Source of the DNA: Yoonia sp. | GTDB taxonomy: Bacteria > Pseudomonadota > Alphaproteobacteria > Rhodobacterales > Rhodobacteraceae | Reading direction: 5' to 3' | NCBI GenBank assembly: GCA_029250945.1 | Contig: JAQXEG010000038.1 | Coordinates: 1 to 64,000, forward strand | Length of the DNA: 64,000 nt | Shown: piece after piece, positions 26,706 to 35,724 of the stretch | Layout of the letters: every line of letters starts with the position of its first letter | Position numbering within the stretch: the first letter of the stretch is position 1 | The notes under the pieces: model-generated | Told to the model about the DNA's origin: nothing | The model's input: the letters and a program-made list of their open reading frames with translations, nothing else | Database searches by the model: none | Translations under genes and position numbers: made by a program

Positions 26706-27533
26706 ATGTCCAACGCCGCCCTAGAGACCGCAATCGAAGCCGCATGGGATGCGCGCGACGCCATCACCATCGACACCAAAGGTGAAATCCGCGAGGCGAT
26801 CACCGACACAATGAACGCGCTTGATAGCGGCAAGCTGCGCGTGGCCGAGCGTCAGGAAAATGGCGACTGGCATGTGAACCAATGGGCGAAAAAGGCTGTC
26901 CTGCTGTCATTCCGTCTGAACGACATGGAACAGATCCCCGGCGGCAATGGCGACACATCTTGGTGGGATAAGGTCCCATCGAAATTCGCAGGCTGGGGCG
27001 ACAACCAGTGGCGTGATGCGGGTTTCCGCGCCGTGCCGGGATCCATCGTGCGCCGCTCTGCCTATATCGCGCCGGGCGTTGTGCTGATGCCGTCCTTCGT
27101 GAACCTTGGCGCATACGTTGACGAAGGGTCGATGGTTGACGGCTGGGCCACAGTCGGGTCCTGCGCGCAGATCGGCAAGAACGTGCACCTGTCTGGTGGC
27201 GTGGGCATCGGCGGCGTGTTGGAACCAATGCAAGCTGGGCCAACAATCATCGAAGACAACTGTTTCATCGGCGCCCGTTCCGAAGTTGTCGAAGGTTGCA
27301 TCGTGCGCGAAGGGTCCGTTCTGGGCATGGGCGTGTTCATCGGCCAGTCGACCAAAATTGTGGACCGCGAAACTGGCGAGGTCTTCTATGGCGAAGTACC
27401 GCCCTATTCGGTCGTCGTTGCCGGTTCCATGCCAACCAAAAACAACATCAACCTGTATTGCGCCGTCATCGTGAAACGCGTCGACGCCAAGACACGGTCC
27501 AAAACAGGCATCAACGAGCTGCTACGCGACTGA
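26706..27533 (+). CDS. dapD: 2,3,4,5-tetrahydropyridine-2,6-dicarboxylate N-succinyltransferase
   Basis: DapD succinylates tetrahydrodipicolinate in lysine and meso-diaminopimelate synthesis, supplying peptidoglycan. The 275-residue protein has the N-terminal helical part (about 1-100), then the left-handed beta-helix of hexapeptide repeats ([24 protein letters not shown] region), and the C-terminal [12 protein letters not shown]. Full length for the family (274). GGAGCCTGAACG precedes the ATG. The stop overlaps the ATG of a small membrane-protein gene (TGATG). Confidence 0.96.
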   Translation: MSNAALETAIEAAWDARDAITIDTKGEIREAITDTMNALDSGKLRVAERQENGDWHVNQWAKKAVLLSFRLNDMEQIPGGNGDTSWWDKVPSKFAGWGDNQWRDAGFRAVPGSIVRRSAYIAPGVVLMPSFVNLGAYVDEGSMVDGWATVGSCAQIGKNVHLSGGVGIGGVLEPMQAGPTIIEDNCFIGARSEVVEGCIVREGSVLGMGVFIGQSTKIVDRETGEVFYGEVPPYSVVVAGSMPTKNNINLYCAVIVKRVDAKTRSKTGINELLRD

Positions 27534-27802
27534 TGATGCTAAGCCGCACCATAGCCCGCCGCAGGATCGCGGCGGGTGACACACCGGGGTGGTTCGCCGC
27601 CTGGGGTTTGGTTGCGGCAGATGCAGTGATCTTTTTCACAATCGCAGGCCTATCCGCCCCCTATATCGTGGGCGGGCTGGCCGAAAGCAGGGGCGCGTGG
27701 GTCTATGTGGCCCTTTTCGCGATCTACTTTATCCCGATGCAGGGCGTGCTGATTATCTCGGCGCTTTGGGCTGTGAAATCACGTTGGGTCGACGTCGATT
27801 AA
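27533..27802 (+). CDS. Small two-pass membrane protein downstream of dapD
   Basis: An 89-residue protein with two hydrophobic segments at about residues 22-42 (FAAWGLVAADAVIFFTIAGL) and 56-80 (VYVALFAIYFIPMQGVLIISALW), and a basic N-terminus (RTIARRRIAAG). The function is unknown. Its ATG overlaps the dapD stop by one base (TGATG), with a second ATG just after, so it is coupled to dapD. It ends four bases inside the 3' end of the convergent channel-like pseudogene. I infer that it is real from the coupling and the membrane profile. Confidence 0.7.
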   Translation: MMLSRTIARRRIAAGDTPGWFAAWGLVAADAVIFFTIAGLSAPYIVGGLAESRGAWVYVALFAIYFIPMQGVLIISALWAVKSRWVDVD

Positions 27803-28886
27803 CGCCGCGCATAGGCCGCACCAAACCATTTCAGCAACAGATCATCATACGTCCCATCCTCGCGCAGGCGCAGCATCGCTTGGTCAAAATCTTCGCGCAG
27901 GGTGCTGCCTGTCGGGAAAGCCATGCCATAGTTTTCGGGGCGGTAAACGCACTCTAGCAACTCAGCCTTACCATTGGACCGTGTCCGCACGTAATAGACC
28001 AAGATCGGGCCGTCAAAGACCACGGCATCCAGATCACCATCTTCAAATGCGGCCAGCAGATCCTCTAGGTCGTCAAATCTTTGGAACCCGATCACCCGCT
28101 TGATCATGTAATCCACTGATGTCGACGCCGTGATGGTGCCGACAGGTCGCCCTTCCAGATCATTGATGCCATCAATGTTGTTCTGGATCGCGTTGATCGT
28201 CAGCGCCGCCGTAATCTGCGCCACAAAAATCGACACGATGAACAGGCTCGACACCACAAGGATCACAGCAAAGAAACGGCCACCACAGCTTTGCGGCATC
28301 CGTTCCTCGAACCCACCGTTCACAACAAGGTTTAGCGCCCACCAGAACGCGGGAAACGCGGCATCGCATGCTTTGCGGTCAAAATACGGTTGCTTATGAC
28401 GTTCAAACATCCACATCAGCATCCCGCCACCAAACAACAGCACCAGCGCCGCCATCACGGCAAGCCCGATCTGGCGTGTGAACAATGCCTTCAGCATCGA
28501 CAGGCCTGCGCTATCGTCCACACGCATCATAACCTGCACGCCACTGTCAAAAATCGGCTGCGAGAAATCCATCAGCCGTTCGCGTTCTGCCGTAATCGAA
28601 ACATTTACAATTGCCGCGTCCACGTCACGATCCTACACCGCGCCAAGTATATCAGCAAAGCTGTCTTTGCGATCGTAGGTAACGGTGCGGCCCAATTGAT
28701 CGGCCACCGCATTCAACAGATCAACGCTAAAGCCAGTATCAACGCCGTCTACAACCATCGAAAATGGGGGGGCGTGACGGTCGAAACCCTAAATTCTTCA
28801 GTCTGTTGCGCCTGCGCCGACGACGCCGCAACCAACATGGCATAGGCCACTACCGCCTGAAATATCCGGATCCTCGCCTCACCCAT
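27799..28886 (-). pseudogene. Glutamate-receptor-like channel/binding protein, frameshifted and with an internal TAG
   Basis: From ATG 28886 a signal peptide (VVAYAMLVAASSAQAQQ) leads to TVTPPH. Inserting one G in the run of seven at 28766-28772 restores PPPFSMVVDGVDTGFSVDLL, and the frame then runs to a TAG at 28633-28635 before DRDVDAAIVNVS. Beyond it the product continues to 27799. The layout is a prokaryotic ionotropic-glutamate-receptor-like protein: first lobe, membrane helix (residues around IGLAVMAALVLLFGGGM), a pore-like loop FPAFWWALNLVVNGG, a helix ending AQITAALTINAIQ, then the second lobe (LEGRPVGTITAS). Two independent lesions make a functional product unlikely. The intact protein would have been about 362 residues. 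Confidence 0.8.
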
Positions 28887-28970
28887 TCTTGTCCCGACGT
28901 TCACATTGTGCGAAATGCGCAATGAAGACAAGCGAACATGCCCGCAAATCCTTATGAAAAAGGGACAATC

Positions 28971-29300
28971 ATGACCAAAAAGCCGAGCCGTCAAAAAGTA
29001 TTCACCCTATTGGTTGAAGTTGGCCGTAGCGAAGATGACGGGTTGCCCAAAGGGGCGACTGGTGCCGCGCTGATGTGCTTTGCCTCTGGCGTGGACGAGG
29101 CCGAGGCAGTACGCGAAACTGTGGCCATCCTGAAACAAGCGGACCTAGCCCCTTTGGATGTTAGCGGCTACGGCACACTGGACGAACGTCTTGCCGAAGG
29201 GCACGACATTTCGGACGATGAAAAGCAACTTATGCAGCGTGCATTGGACGAAAACAGCGTTATCGTCGCACAGATGACCCCGTTTTTCGACAAGGCCTGA
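28971..29300 (+). CDS. Hypothetical protein
   Basis: A 109-residue soluble protein (MTKKPSRQKVFTLLVEVGRS at the N-terminus) with no signal peptide or membrane segment. It looks like a mixed alpha/beta domain: FTLLVEVG, then a long helical stretch rich in Glu and Ala (EAEAVRETVAILKQADL) and an acidic C-terminal half. I do not recognise a family. An AAGGGAC lies six bases before the ATG. It lies between two decayed genes but its own frame is intact with normal codon use, which suggests that it is kept by selection. Confidence 0.65.
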   Translation: MTKKPSRQKVFTLLVEVGRSEDDGLPKGATGAALMCFASGVDEAEAVRETVAILKQADLAPLDVSGYGTLDERLAEGHDISDDEKQLMQRALDENSVIVAQMTPFFDKA

Positions 29301-30416
29301 TCAGGCCACCAGCAACTTGCGCAGCGTCAGCGCCTCGTACGCTTGCAGCACGGGGACCTGCGCGTGGGGGCGTGGTGGGACCGGCTCCAACGGCAGCGCG
29401 GCCAAGGCGCTATGCTTGCGCAGACTTGGATCAAGCTGGACACCCGTGACGTCCAACCCTTCGACCGTAAGGCCCGCAATTTTCATCGGCGCGGCGCGAT
29501 CCAACAGGACCTGCCAATAACGCTGCGTCAGACCGCAGGGCGTGGGCCGCACGGCAACCTCATCAATCAAATGACCCGCACGTAACGCGACAACATTAGT
29601 GCCGAACAGGTATTCAACCTCGGTCCCGGATAGACGCAGGCGTTAATCGGCTGCCATGATCATATCATGTTTCAGACCGTGATAGGGCGCGCGCAACGTA
29701 AGCGGCTTGAACCGTCCATGGGCCGGCAGCATCGCCGAACCGCACCACCGCACCTGTGCCAATTAGCCAGAGGCGGTTGTGATCATTTGACCCGCCTTTA
29801 GATGTTGCACCGCGACATCGCCCGTCGGCGTCGAAACTATCGTATCACCGCCCAATGTGGGCAACACGCCAATCGGCAAAATCTCGTCCGCGACGACCAC
29901 GAATACCGCGTTGGAATTAACCGCACAGTGCCGCTGGTCCGACATCAGCCTCAACCCGTCACGCATCGACATCGGTAGGGGCGCCACAAGCTCGGAAAAG
30001 ACCAGCACGCCTTCTGCAACCTCAAGCGCAAGCACCCCGCGCCGCATCGGCGCATCCCATGTGTAGGTCAAGGTCACGCGTGGCTTTACGGTCAGTAGCT
30101 TGGTCTGCAATGCAAACACACGGCGCTAGTCGCCCTGCCAGTGTTCCAGCTTTAGCAACCCATGGTTATCAAGCGTGATCACCAGCCCCGCCCCCCAAGG
30201 GTGGCTAGAACCGTAATCAAGAATAGTCTGAACGCCGCCGCGCGGATCGGAGGCAAATTCGATCATCAACGTGCCGCAGGGCATCACAGCATTCAGATCA
30301 AACGGCGCACGGTCAGACCGTCCCAGCCCAATCGGGCTAAACACGCTGCCACGCGCATCACGCCGACCAACCCACCCCACGGCTTACACCGTGCGGTGAC
30401 TGCGGTGCGCAGCCAT
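29301..30416 (-). pseudogene. Hint-domain protein interrupted by four in-frame TAA/TAG codons
   Basis: From ATG 30416 (MAAHRSHRTV) one uninterrupted frame runs 372 codons to 29301, broken by TAA at 30384, TAG at 30126, TAA at 29763 and TAA at 29643. Between the stops it reads as a Rhodobacterales Hint-domain protein: GWVGRRDARGS, MPCGTLMIEFASD, TLTYTWDAPMRRGVL, the Hint core GGDTIVSTPTGDVAVQHLKAGQMI, then VRWCG, LSGTEVEYLFGTNVV and the family-typical end VPVLQAYEALTLRKLL. Such proteins self-process like Hedgehog/intein Hint domains, and occur next to secreted or calcium-binding repeats. No frameshift is needed. At three of the four stops a Gln codon (CAA or CAG) would restore the expected context. 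Confidence 0.8.
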
Positions 30417-30742
30417 AACTGGAGTAGTCAACGGGTTCCGTGTGCCCATAAATCTTGCCTCATGCCCTTTGCGGACCTGAAAACAAGGCGTTCGCCCGAC
30501 AAGAGCTTTGCCCCTCTTGTCTATATGTTATGGTACACTGCACGTACCGACACCCATTTTGGGTTTCGCCCTGCCTCGGGTCATTTATTAACCTCACGAT
30601 ACGTGATTTTATCTTTTGTACAGAATGGCTTATCTGCCTTTCCCGACATAAGCTACCTATGATGTTACATGGAAACCATAACCCCGACTTGCGCCAAACC
30701 CGCCAGCAAGTTAGCCATAAGGCACAAAACACAGGACCCGAT
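30417..30742. other. Non-coding stretch before dapE
   Basis: About 326 bases with no convincing gene. It holds a perfect inverted repeat (arms GACAAGAG 30498-30505 and CTCTTGTC 30514-30521), a small dyad CACGATACGTG at about 30594-30604 and no strong promoter that I can name. AACACAGGACC precedes dapE and supplies its ribosome site. It is partly the lost promoter region of the decayed Hint-domain gene. Confidence 0.5.
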
Positions 30743-31891
30743 ATGCCCGTAAACACCGATCCCGTTGCGCTGACCGCAGCACTTGTTCAATGCCCGTCTG
30801 TGACACCCGCCGAAGGTGGCGCACTGGTGCTTTTGGAAACGCTACTTGGCGACGCTGGCTTTGAATGTACCCGCGTGGATCGTGGCGGGATCTGCAACCT
30901 TTTCGCCCGCTGGGGCCGCAAAGGGGCAAACCAGACCTTCGGGTTTAACGGCCACACAGATGTTGTCCCCCTCGGGGATGAGGCGTCCTGGACAATGCCG
31001 CCCTTTGGCGCAGAAATCAAAGGTGGCTTCATGTATGGGCGTGGGTCCACAGACATGAAGTCCGGCGTCGCCGCATTTGCTGCGGCCGCCGTGGATTTCG
31101 TGCAGAACACCCCGCCGGACGGTGCCGTCGTTCTGGCAATCACCGGGGATGAAGAAGACGTCGCACTTGATGGCACGGTCGCCCTACTGGATTGGATGAA
31201 CACCAATCAAGAAGCGATGTCAGTCTGCCTTGTCGGCGAGCCAACCTGCCCGGATGTCATGGGCGAGGCGATGAAAATCGGGCGGCGCGGGTCATTGACC
31301 GCGTGGATGACGGTGACAGGTGTGCAAGGCCATTCCGCCTACCCGCACCGCGCCAAGAACCCGCTGCATGCAGGTGCCAAACTGTTGGATCGTCTTGCGT
31401 CGCATCAGCTTGACGCAGGGACCGACCATTTTGATCCATCATCTTTGGCCGTGGTCACAATCGACACTGGCAACCCTGCCACGAACGTGATCCCCGCCCA
31501 GATGACCGCCGCCGTGAACATCCGGTTCAACGACCAGCATACGGGCGCGTCGATCTCGGACTGGCTTCGGGATGAGGCGGGTAAAATCGCGTCCGAGACC
31601 GGCGTGACCGTTGACCTCAAGATCAAGATTTCTGGCGAAAGCTTTATTACGCCCCCCGGTCCGCTGTCGGACCTGATCGCAAATGCTGTTACGGCGGAAA
31701 CGGGTGTCACGCCAGTCATGTCGACGTCTGGCGGTACATCCGACGCGCGGTTCGTCAAAGACCACTGTCCTGTTGTCGAATTCGGCCTTGTGGGGCGCAC
31801 AATGCATCAGGTCGATGAACGTGTCGCCGTGGATCAGATCGGTCAGCTGAAAGCGATCTATCACAGAATTCTGACCGATTACTTTGCGTGA
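30743..31891 (+). CDS. dapE: Succinyl-diaminopimelate desuccinylase
   Basis: A 382-residue M20-family zinc hydrolase that removes succinate from N-succinyl-LL-diaminopimelate in lysine synthesis. The two-zinc site is visible: His71 and Asp73 in NGHTDVVP, Asp104 in [10 protein letters not shown], the general-base Glu137 with Glu138 in TGDEED, and His near the end in [23 protein letters not shown] is the dimerisation-domain signature. The ATG at 30743, [11 protein letters not shown], follows AGGA by eight bases; a longer frame upstream has no family content. Confidence 0.95.
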   Translation: MPVNTDPVALTAALVQCPSVTPAEGGALVLLETLLGDAGFECTRVDRGGICNLFARWGRKGANQTFGFNGHTDVVPLGDEASWTMPPFGAEIKGGFMYGRGSTDMKSGVAAFAAAAVDFVQNTPPDGAVVLAITGDEEDVALDGTVALLDWMNTNQEAMSVCLVGEPTCPDVMGEAMKIGRRGSLTAWMTVTGVQGHSAYPHRAKNPLHAGAKLLDRLASHQLDAGTDHFDPSSLAVVTIDTGNPATNVIPAQMTAAVNIRFNDQHTGASISDWLRDEAGKIASETGVTVDLKIKISGESFITPPGPLSDLIANAVTAETGVTPVMSTSGGTSDARFVKDHCPVVEFGLVGRTMHQVDERVAVDQIGQLKAIYHRILTDYFA

Positions 31892-31922
31892 CCTTCGCCT
31901 ATCGTCGTGTTAGGCGGCAAGG

Positions 31923-34166
31923 ATGAAACAGATCCCATCCAAAGCCGAAATTCTTCAGTGGATTTCCGACCATCCAACCAAAGCTGCCAAGCGTGACATC
32001 GCCAAGGCCTTTGGCATCAAGGGTGCGCAGCGCATCGACCTCAAGCGCGTCCTAAAAGAGCTTGAGGCCGAGGGTAGGCTGACCAAACGCAAATCCAGTT
32101 ACCGCGACGCAGAAGAACTTCCGCCTGTTGCCGTGCTAGAGATTACCGGCACGGATAATGACGGTGATCTGTTCGCAAGGCCGCTTGAATGGGCGGGCAC
32201 AGGTGCGGAACCACTGATCCTGATGACCCTGCGCGACAGCGATCCCGCGTTGGGTGCTGGCGACCGGATCTTGGGGCGGCTAACCGTCGACCCAGCACCG
32301 GATCACAGCCACACCGCACGTATGATCCGCCGCATTGGCACAAACCCGCAACGTATCCTTGGCGTGTATCGCCAAGGGTCCGAGGGCGGGCGCGTGCTGC
32401 CCATCGATAAAGGGTCGGACAAGCAATGGGCAATTGCAGAGGGCGCCACAGGCGGCGCCAAAGACGGTGAACTCGTCGAGGCCGAGCAATCCGGCCCCAA
32501 GGGGCGGATGGGCCTTCCCAAGGCGCGCATCGTCGCAAGGTTGGGCGACCCGACCCAACCGCGTGCCGTGTCCCTGATCGCCATTCACCAGCATGGCATC
32601 CCCGATCATTTTCCCGATGCCGTTGTCGCCGAAGCGGATGCCGCCGCGCCCACCAAGCTGGGCCAGCGCACCGATCTGCGCGACATGCCCCTTGTCACCA
32701 TCGACCCTTGGGACGCACGCGACCATGATGACGCCTGCTATGTCGAAACCCATGATGGCGGCGAGATGACGATCTGGGTCGCGATTGCGGATGTGGCGCA
32801 TTATGTCACCCCCAATTCTGAACTGGACCGTGAGGGTCGCAAGCGCGGCAACTCCACCTACTTTCCTGACCGTGTGGTGCCGATGCTGCCGGATCGTTTG
32901 TCGGGTGATCTGTGTTCTCTACATGAAGGCGTGGAACGCGCCTGTTTGGCCGTCGCGATGCGCATAGACGCCGAGGGGAACAAACTATCCCATGAATTCC
33001 ATCGCGGGCTGATGAAATCCCAAGCGTCGTTCAACTACGAAGAGGTGCAGGCCGCCATGGATGGCGCGCCCAATGACAAAACCGCGCCAATGGTCAGCGA
33101 CGTGATCCGCCCGCTTTACGCCGCATATGCCGCGCTGAAAAAGGCACGCGCGCGGCGGCAACCGCTGGAACTGGACCTACCCGAACGCCAGATCGTGCTG
33201 GACGACGATGGCAAGGTTACATCGGTGAATTTCAAGGACCGGCTTGATGCGCACAAACTGATCGAGGAGTTTATGGTCCTTGCCAATGTCGCCGCCGCCG
33301 AGACATTGATCGCCAAGAAAACCGACCTGCTTTTCCGCGTGCACGAGGAACCCAGCCCAGAAAAGCTAGAGGCGCTGCGCGAGGTTGCCAATGCGTCCGG
33401 CCTGCAACTGGCTAAGGGGCAGGTTTTGCAAACCGCCCACCTGAACCGTCTTTTGGAACAGGCCCGCGATACCGATTATGCTGAGCTGGTCAATATATCG
33501 ACCCTGCGGTCAATGACACAGGCGTATTACAACCCTGATAACTTTGGCCACTTCGGCCTTGCGCTGAAATCCTACGCGCATTTTACATCACCGATCCGCC
33601 GGTATGCTGACCTGATTGTGCACCGTGCGTTGGTATCCAGCCACGGCTGGGGCAATGACGGGCTGTCCCCGTGGGACCGCGAACACCTCGCCGAAACCGC
33701 CAAGCAGATTTCGGATACTGAGCGTCGCTCAATGGTGGCCGAACGCGACACGACGGACCGCTACCTTGCCGCTTTTTTATCCGAACGTATCGGTGCCGAA
33801 CTGCATGGCCGCGTCGCGGGCATCGCCAAATTTGGCATCTTTGTGAAGCTGGACGAAACCGGTGCTGATGCCTTGGTCCCGATCCGCACGCTTGGCGCGG
33901 AATATTTCGACTTTGATACCGAAAGCCAGACCCTGATGGGATCAAAATCCGGCACAATTATCGGGCTGGGCCAGCGAGCCGTTGTGAAACTGGCCGAGGC
34001 GGCCCCTGTGACAGGCGGCCTCACGGCAGAGCTGATCTCACTCGATGAACGGACAATGCCACGCGGCCCATCCCGCGGACGCGGCAAGCCCACGCGCCGC
34101 AAGGTCGGATCAGCGAAAAAGAAGGCCGCTAAAACCGCGCGCAAGGTCAAACGCACGCGGCACTAG
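31923..34166 (+). CDS. rnr: Ribonuclease R
   Basis: A 747-residue RNB-superfamily 3'-to-5' exoribonuclease that degrades structured RNA and helps trans-translation decay. A winged helix (about 1-60, ILQWISDHPTKAAKRDIAKAFGI) leads to the cold-shock domains, then the RNB domain, where DPWDARDHDDACY near residue 260 holds the catalytic acidic cluster. An S1 domain starts near 625 (ELHGRVAGIAKFGIFVKL), and the C-terminus is a Lys/Arg-rich tail (about 715-747). This is the full RNase R order rather than RNase II. The gene begins 32 bases after dapE and may share its transcript. Confidence 0.96.
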   Translation: MKQIPSKAEILQWISDHPTKAAKRDIAKAFGIKGAQRIDLKRVLKELEAEGRLTKRKSSYRDAEELPPVAVLEITGTDNDGDLFARPLEWAGTGAEPLILMTLRDSDPALGAGDRILGRLTVDPAPDHSHTARMIRRIGTNPQRILGVYRQGSEGGRVLPIDKGSDKQWAIAEGATGGAKDGELVEAEQSGPKGRMGLPKARIVARLGDPTQPRAVSLIAIHQHGIPDHFPDAVVAEADAAAPTKLGQRTDLRDMPLVTIDPWDARDHDDACYVETHDGGEMTIWVAIADVAHYVTPNSELDREGRKRGNSTYFPDRVVPMLPDRLSGDLCSLHEGVERACLAVAMRIDAEGNKLSHEFHRGLMKSQASFNYEEVQAAMDGAPNDKTAPMVSDVIRPLYAAYAALKKARARRQPLELDLPERQIVLDDDGKVTSVNFKDRLDAHKLIEEFMVLANVAAAETLIAKKTDLLFRVHEEPSPEKLEALREVANASGLQLAKGQVLQTAHLNRLLEQARDTDYAELVNISTLRSMTQAYYNPDNFGHFGLALKSYAHFTSPIRRYADLIVHRALVSSHGWGNDGLSPWDREHLAETAKQISDTERRSMVAERDTTDRYLAAFLSERIGAELHGRVAGIAKFGIFVKLDETGADALVPIRTLGAEYFDFDTESQTLMGSKSGTIIGLGQRAVVKLAEAAPVTGGLTAELISLDERTMPRGPSRGRGKPTRRKVGSAKKKAAKTARKVKRTRH

Positions 34167-34167
34167 A

Positions 34168-34632
34168 TCACGGGCAATTGCCATTCATGCAAGCCGTCAT
34201 GTCACGCAACGTGACATCTGACGGTTCTGCGAACACGCTGCCACCGCAGGGTCCGTATGACACCGTGACGGTATCGCCTGTGACCTTGGCAAAGATCAGC
34301 GATTTGATCCCTGGCATTTGCTCACCGCACCACGGGCCCGCACAAACAGGTTGCAGCGTGACAGCATTTTCATAGCGCGCGGTAAATCCGTCTTGCGTCA
34401 GGCCGAACCCTTTGAACCGCGCTGCAATCGGGGCAAGGTTGCGTTCTCGGTTCACAACACCCTTCGGCTGTAACGACGCATCAAAATCCAGCGTGCCATA
34501 AAGCACGTAATAGGACGCATCATCTTCGGCGAACCGCGCAAAGGACCCAACCGGATCGGGGCGCATGCACGACAGGGCAACCGCCTGCCCCGCGATCAAT
34601 GTCGCAAGCGCTGTGGCAATAAACAGCTTCAT
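34168..34632 (-). CDS. Secreted protein of unknown function
   Basis: A 154-residue exported protein. Residues 1-20 form a Sec signal peptide ([18 protein letters not shown]). The mature part has about seven cysteines ([26 protein letters not shown]), which would form disulfides in the periplasm, and one aromatic-rich strand region. I do not recognise a family. The ATG overlaps the rppH stop by four bases (ATGA), so it is expressed with rppH. Confidence 0.75.
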   Translation of the reverse strand: MKLFIATALATLIAGQAVALSCMRPDPVGSFARFAEDDASYYVLYGTLDFDASLQPKGVVNRERNLAPIAARFKGFGLTQDGFTARYENAVTLQPVCAGPWCGEQMPGIKSLIFAKVTGDTVTVSYGPCGGSVFAEPSDVTLRDMTACMNGNCP

Positions 34633-35135
34633 AGCTTGCCCCCAAACTCTGCCAGAACTTGCGTATAAACTTCGCGCTTGAACGGCACGATATTGGCCAC
34701 CAACTCATCCTTAGGCAGCCATTTCCACGCCGAAAATTCAGGATGCTCTGTCGCGATATTGATCTGATCATCCGACCCGTGAAAGCGCATCAAAAACCAC
34801 TTTTGCTCTTGCCCGCGATACCGGCCCTTCCAGACATTCGGGACCAAGGCGATGGGCAGGTCATAGGGGATCAACCCACGGCTTTCGGCCTCAACCGTGA
34901 TCAGGTTTTCGGTCACACCTGTCTCTTCCCACAGCTCGCGTACAGCGGCATCAAGGGTCTTTTCCCCCTTGTCGACACCACCCTGCGGCATCTGCCACGC
35001 ATCGGTATCGCGGTCCAAACGCTGGCCGACAAATACGTGGCCACGTGTGTTCACCAGCATGATCCCGACACAAGGACGGTAGGGTAATTTCGAAATCTCG
35101 TCAGGGGTCATAAAGGAGCCTTGGTGTGTCATCAT
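34629..35135 (-). CDS. rppH: RNA 5'-pyrophosphohydrolase (Nudix)
   Basis: A 168-residue Nudix hydrolase that removes pyrophosphate from the 5' end of triphosphorylated RNA and so triggers RNase E decay. The Nudix box [23 protein letters not shown] is at about residues 52-74, and [21 protein letters not shown] plus WQMPQGG are RppH-typical. The family is about 160-175 residues. AAAGGCGAAG lies two bases before the ATG at 35135 and supports it; ATG 35111 (MTPDEIS) is an alternative. Confidence 0.93.
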   Translation of the reverse strand: MMTHQGSFMTPDEISKLPYRPCVGIMLVNTRGHVFVGQRLDRDTDAWQMPQGGVDKGEKTLDAAVRELWEETGVTENLITVEAESRGLIPYDLPIALVPNVWKGRYRGQEQKWFLMRFHGSDDQINIATEHPEFSAWKWLPKDELVANIVPFKREVYTQVLAEFGGKL

Positions 35136-35180
35136 CTTCGCCTTTCGATTTGCACCATCTTTGTGCCGAAGGTCCAGCGG

Positions 35181-35681
35181 TTATGCGATAACAAGCCTGT
35201 TCCCCTGCGAAATACGCCCCGCGATCCAGCGTAGATGATCAGGGCGAAACGCCACACAGCCTGCCGTTGGCCGCCCTTTGCCACGCCACGCATGGACAAA
35301 GATCGCCGATCCCTTCCCCGGCACAGCATCCGGCCAGTTCCAATCGGTAATCAATACCAGATCGTACATCGGATCGGACCGGCGCAGATTTTCGTGACTA
35401 AAACTATACGGCGCGCGGACCCAGTGATTGTAATCACGGTCCGCCACGTCATCAGACCACAAATCCAGCGGTCCAATCGGTTGCGCCCAATCAGCAGGGC
35501 GCGCCATTCGGTCGGGACGGTATAACATCCCCACGATGCGGTGCTCACCGTGTGGCGTCGCCATGTCACCTTCGCGCTTATCATGTGTGAACCCGCCACG
35601 GCCAATCGTGCGCGGGAACCGCCGCCCTGCAAACCGCACATGCGTTGGCGTCACCACCAGATCATTGGGTCCCACGTCCAT
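35181..35681 (-). CDS. L,D-transpeptidase (YkuD-type) family protein
   Basis: A 166-residue protein built around the catalytic motif of YkuD L,D-transpeptidases: FVHAWRGKGRPTAGCVAF near residues 125-145, with the catalytic Cys in TAGC and a His in FVHAW. The family cross-links or modifies peptidoglycan, or anchors lipoproteins. There is no signal peptide, but the ATG at 35681 follows GCGAGG; in-frame codons upstream do not look like protein. A short Rhodobacterales subgroup of YkuD proteins lacking a leader fits. It follows ribA across a terminator-like repeat. Confidence 0.85.
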   Translation of the reverse strand: MDVGPNDLVVTPTHVRFAGRRFPRTIGRGGFTHDKREGDMATPHGEHRIVGMLYRPDRMARPADWAQPIGPLDLWSDDVADRDYNHWVRAPYSFSHENLRRSDPMYDLVLITDWNWPDAVPGKGSAIFVHAWRGKGRPTAGCVAFRPDHLRWIAGRISQGNRLVIA

Positions 35682-35696
35682 GCCTCGCTTTTTTTC

Positions 35697-35718
35697 CCAA
35701 ATACTCCCGCCGGAGGCA
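35697..35718 (-). terminator. Terminator-like repeat copy 1, after ribA
   Basis: On the minus strand, just after the ribA stop, the sequence CCTCCGGCGGGAGTATTT forms a short hairpin (CCTCC/GGGAG) with a TATTT tail and a poly-A stretch beyond. Near-identical copies follow hemF and yaaA. Confidence 0.55.
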
Positions 35719-35724
35719 CCTGCC

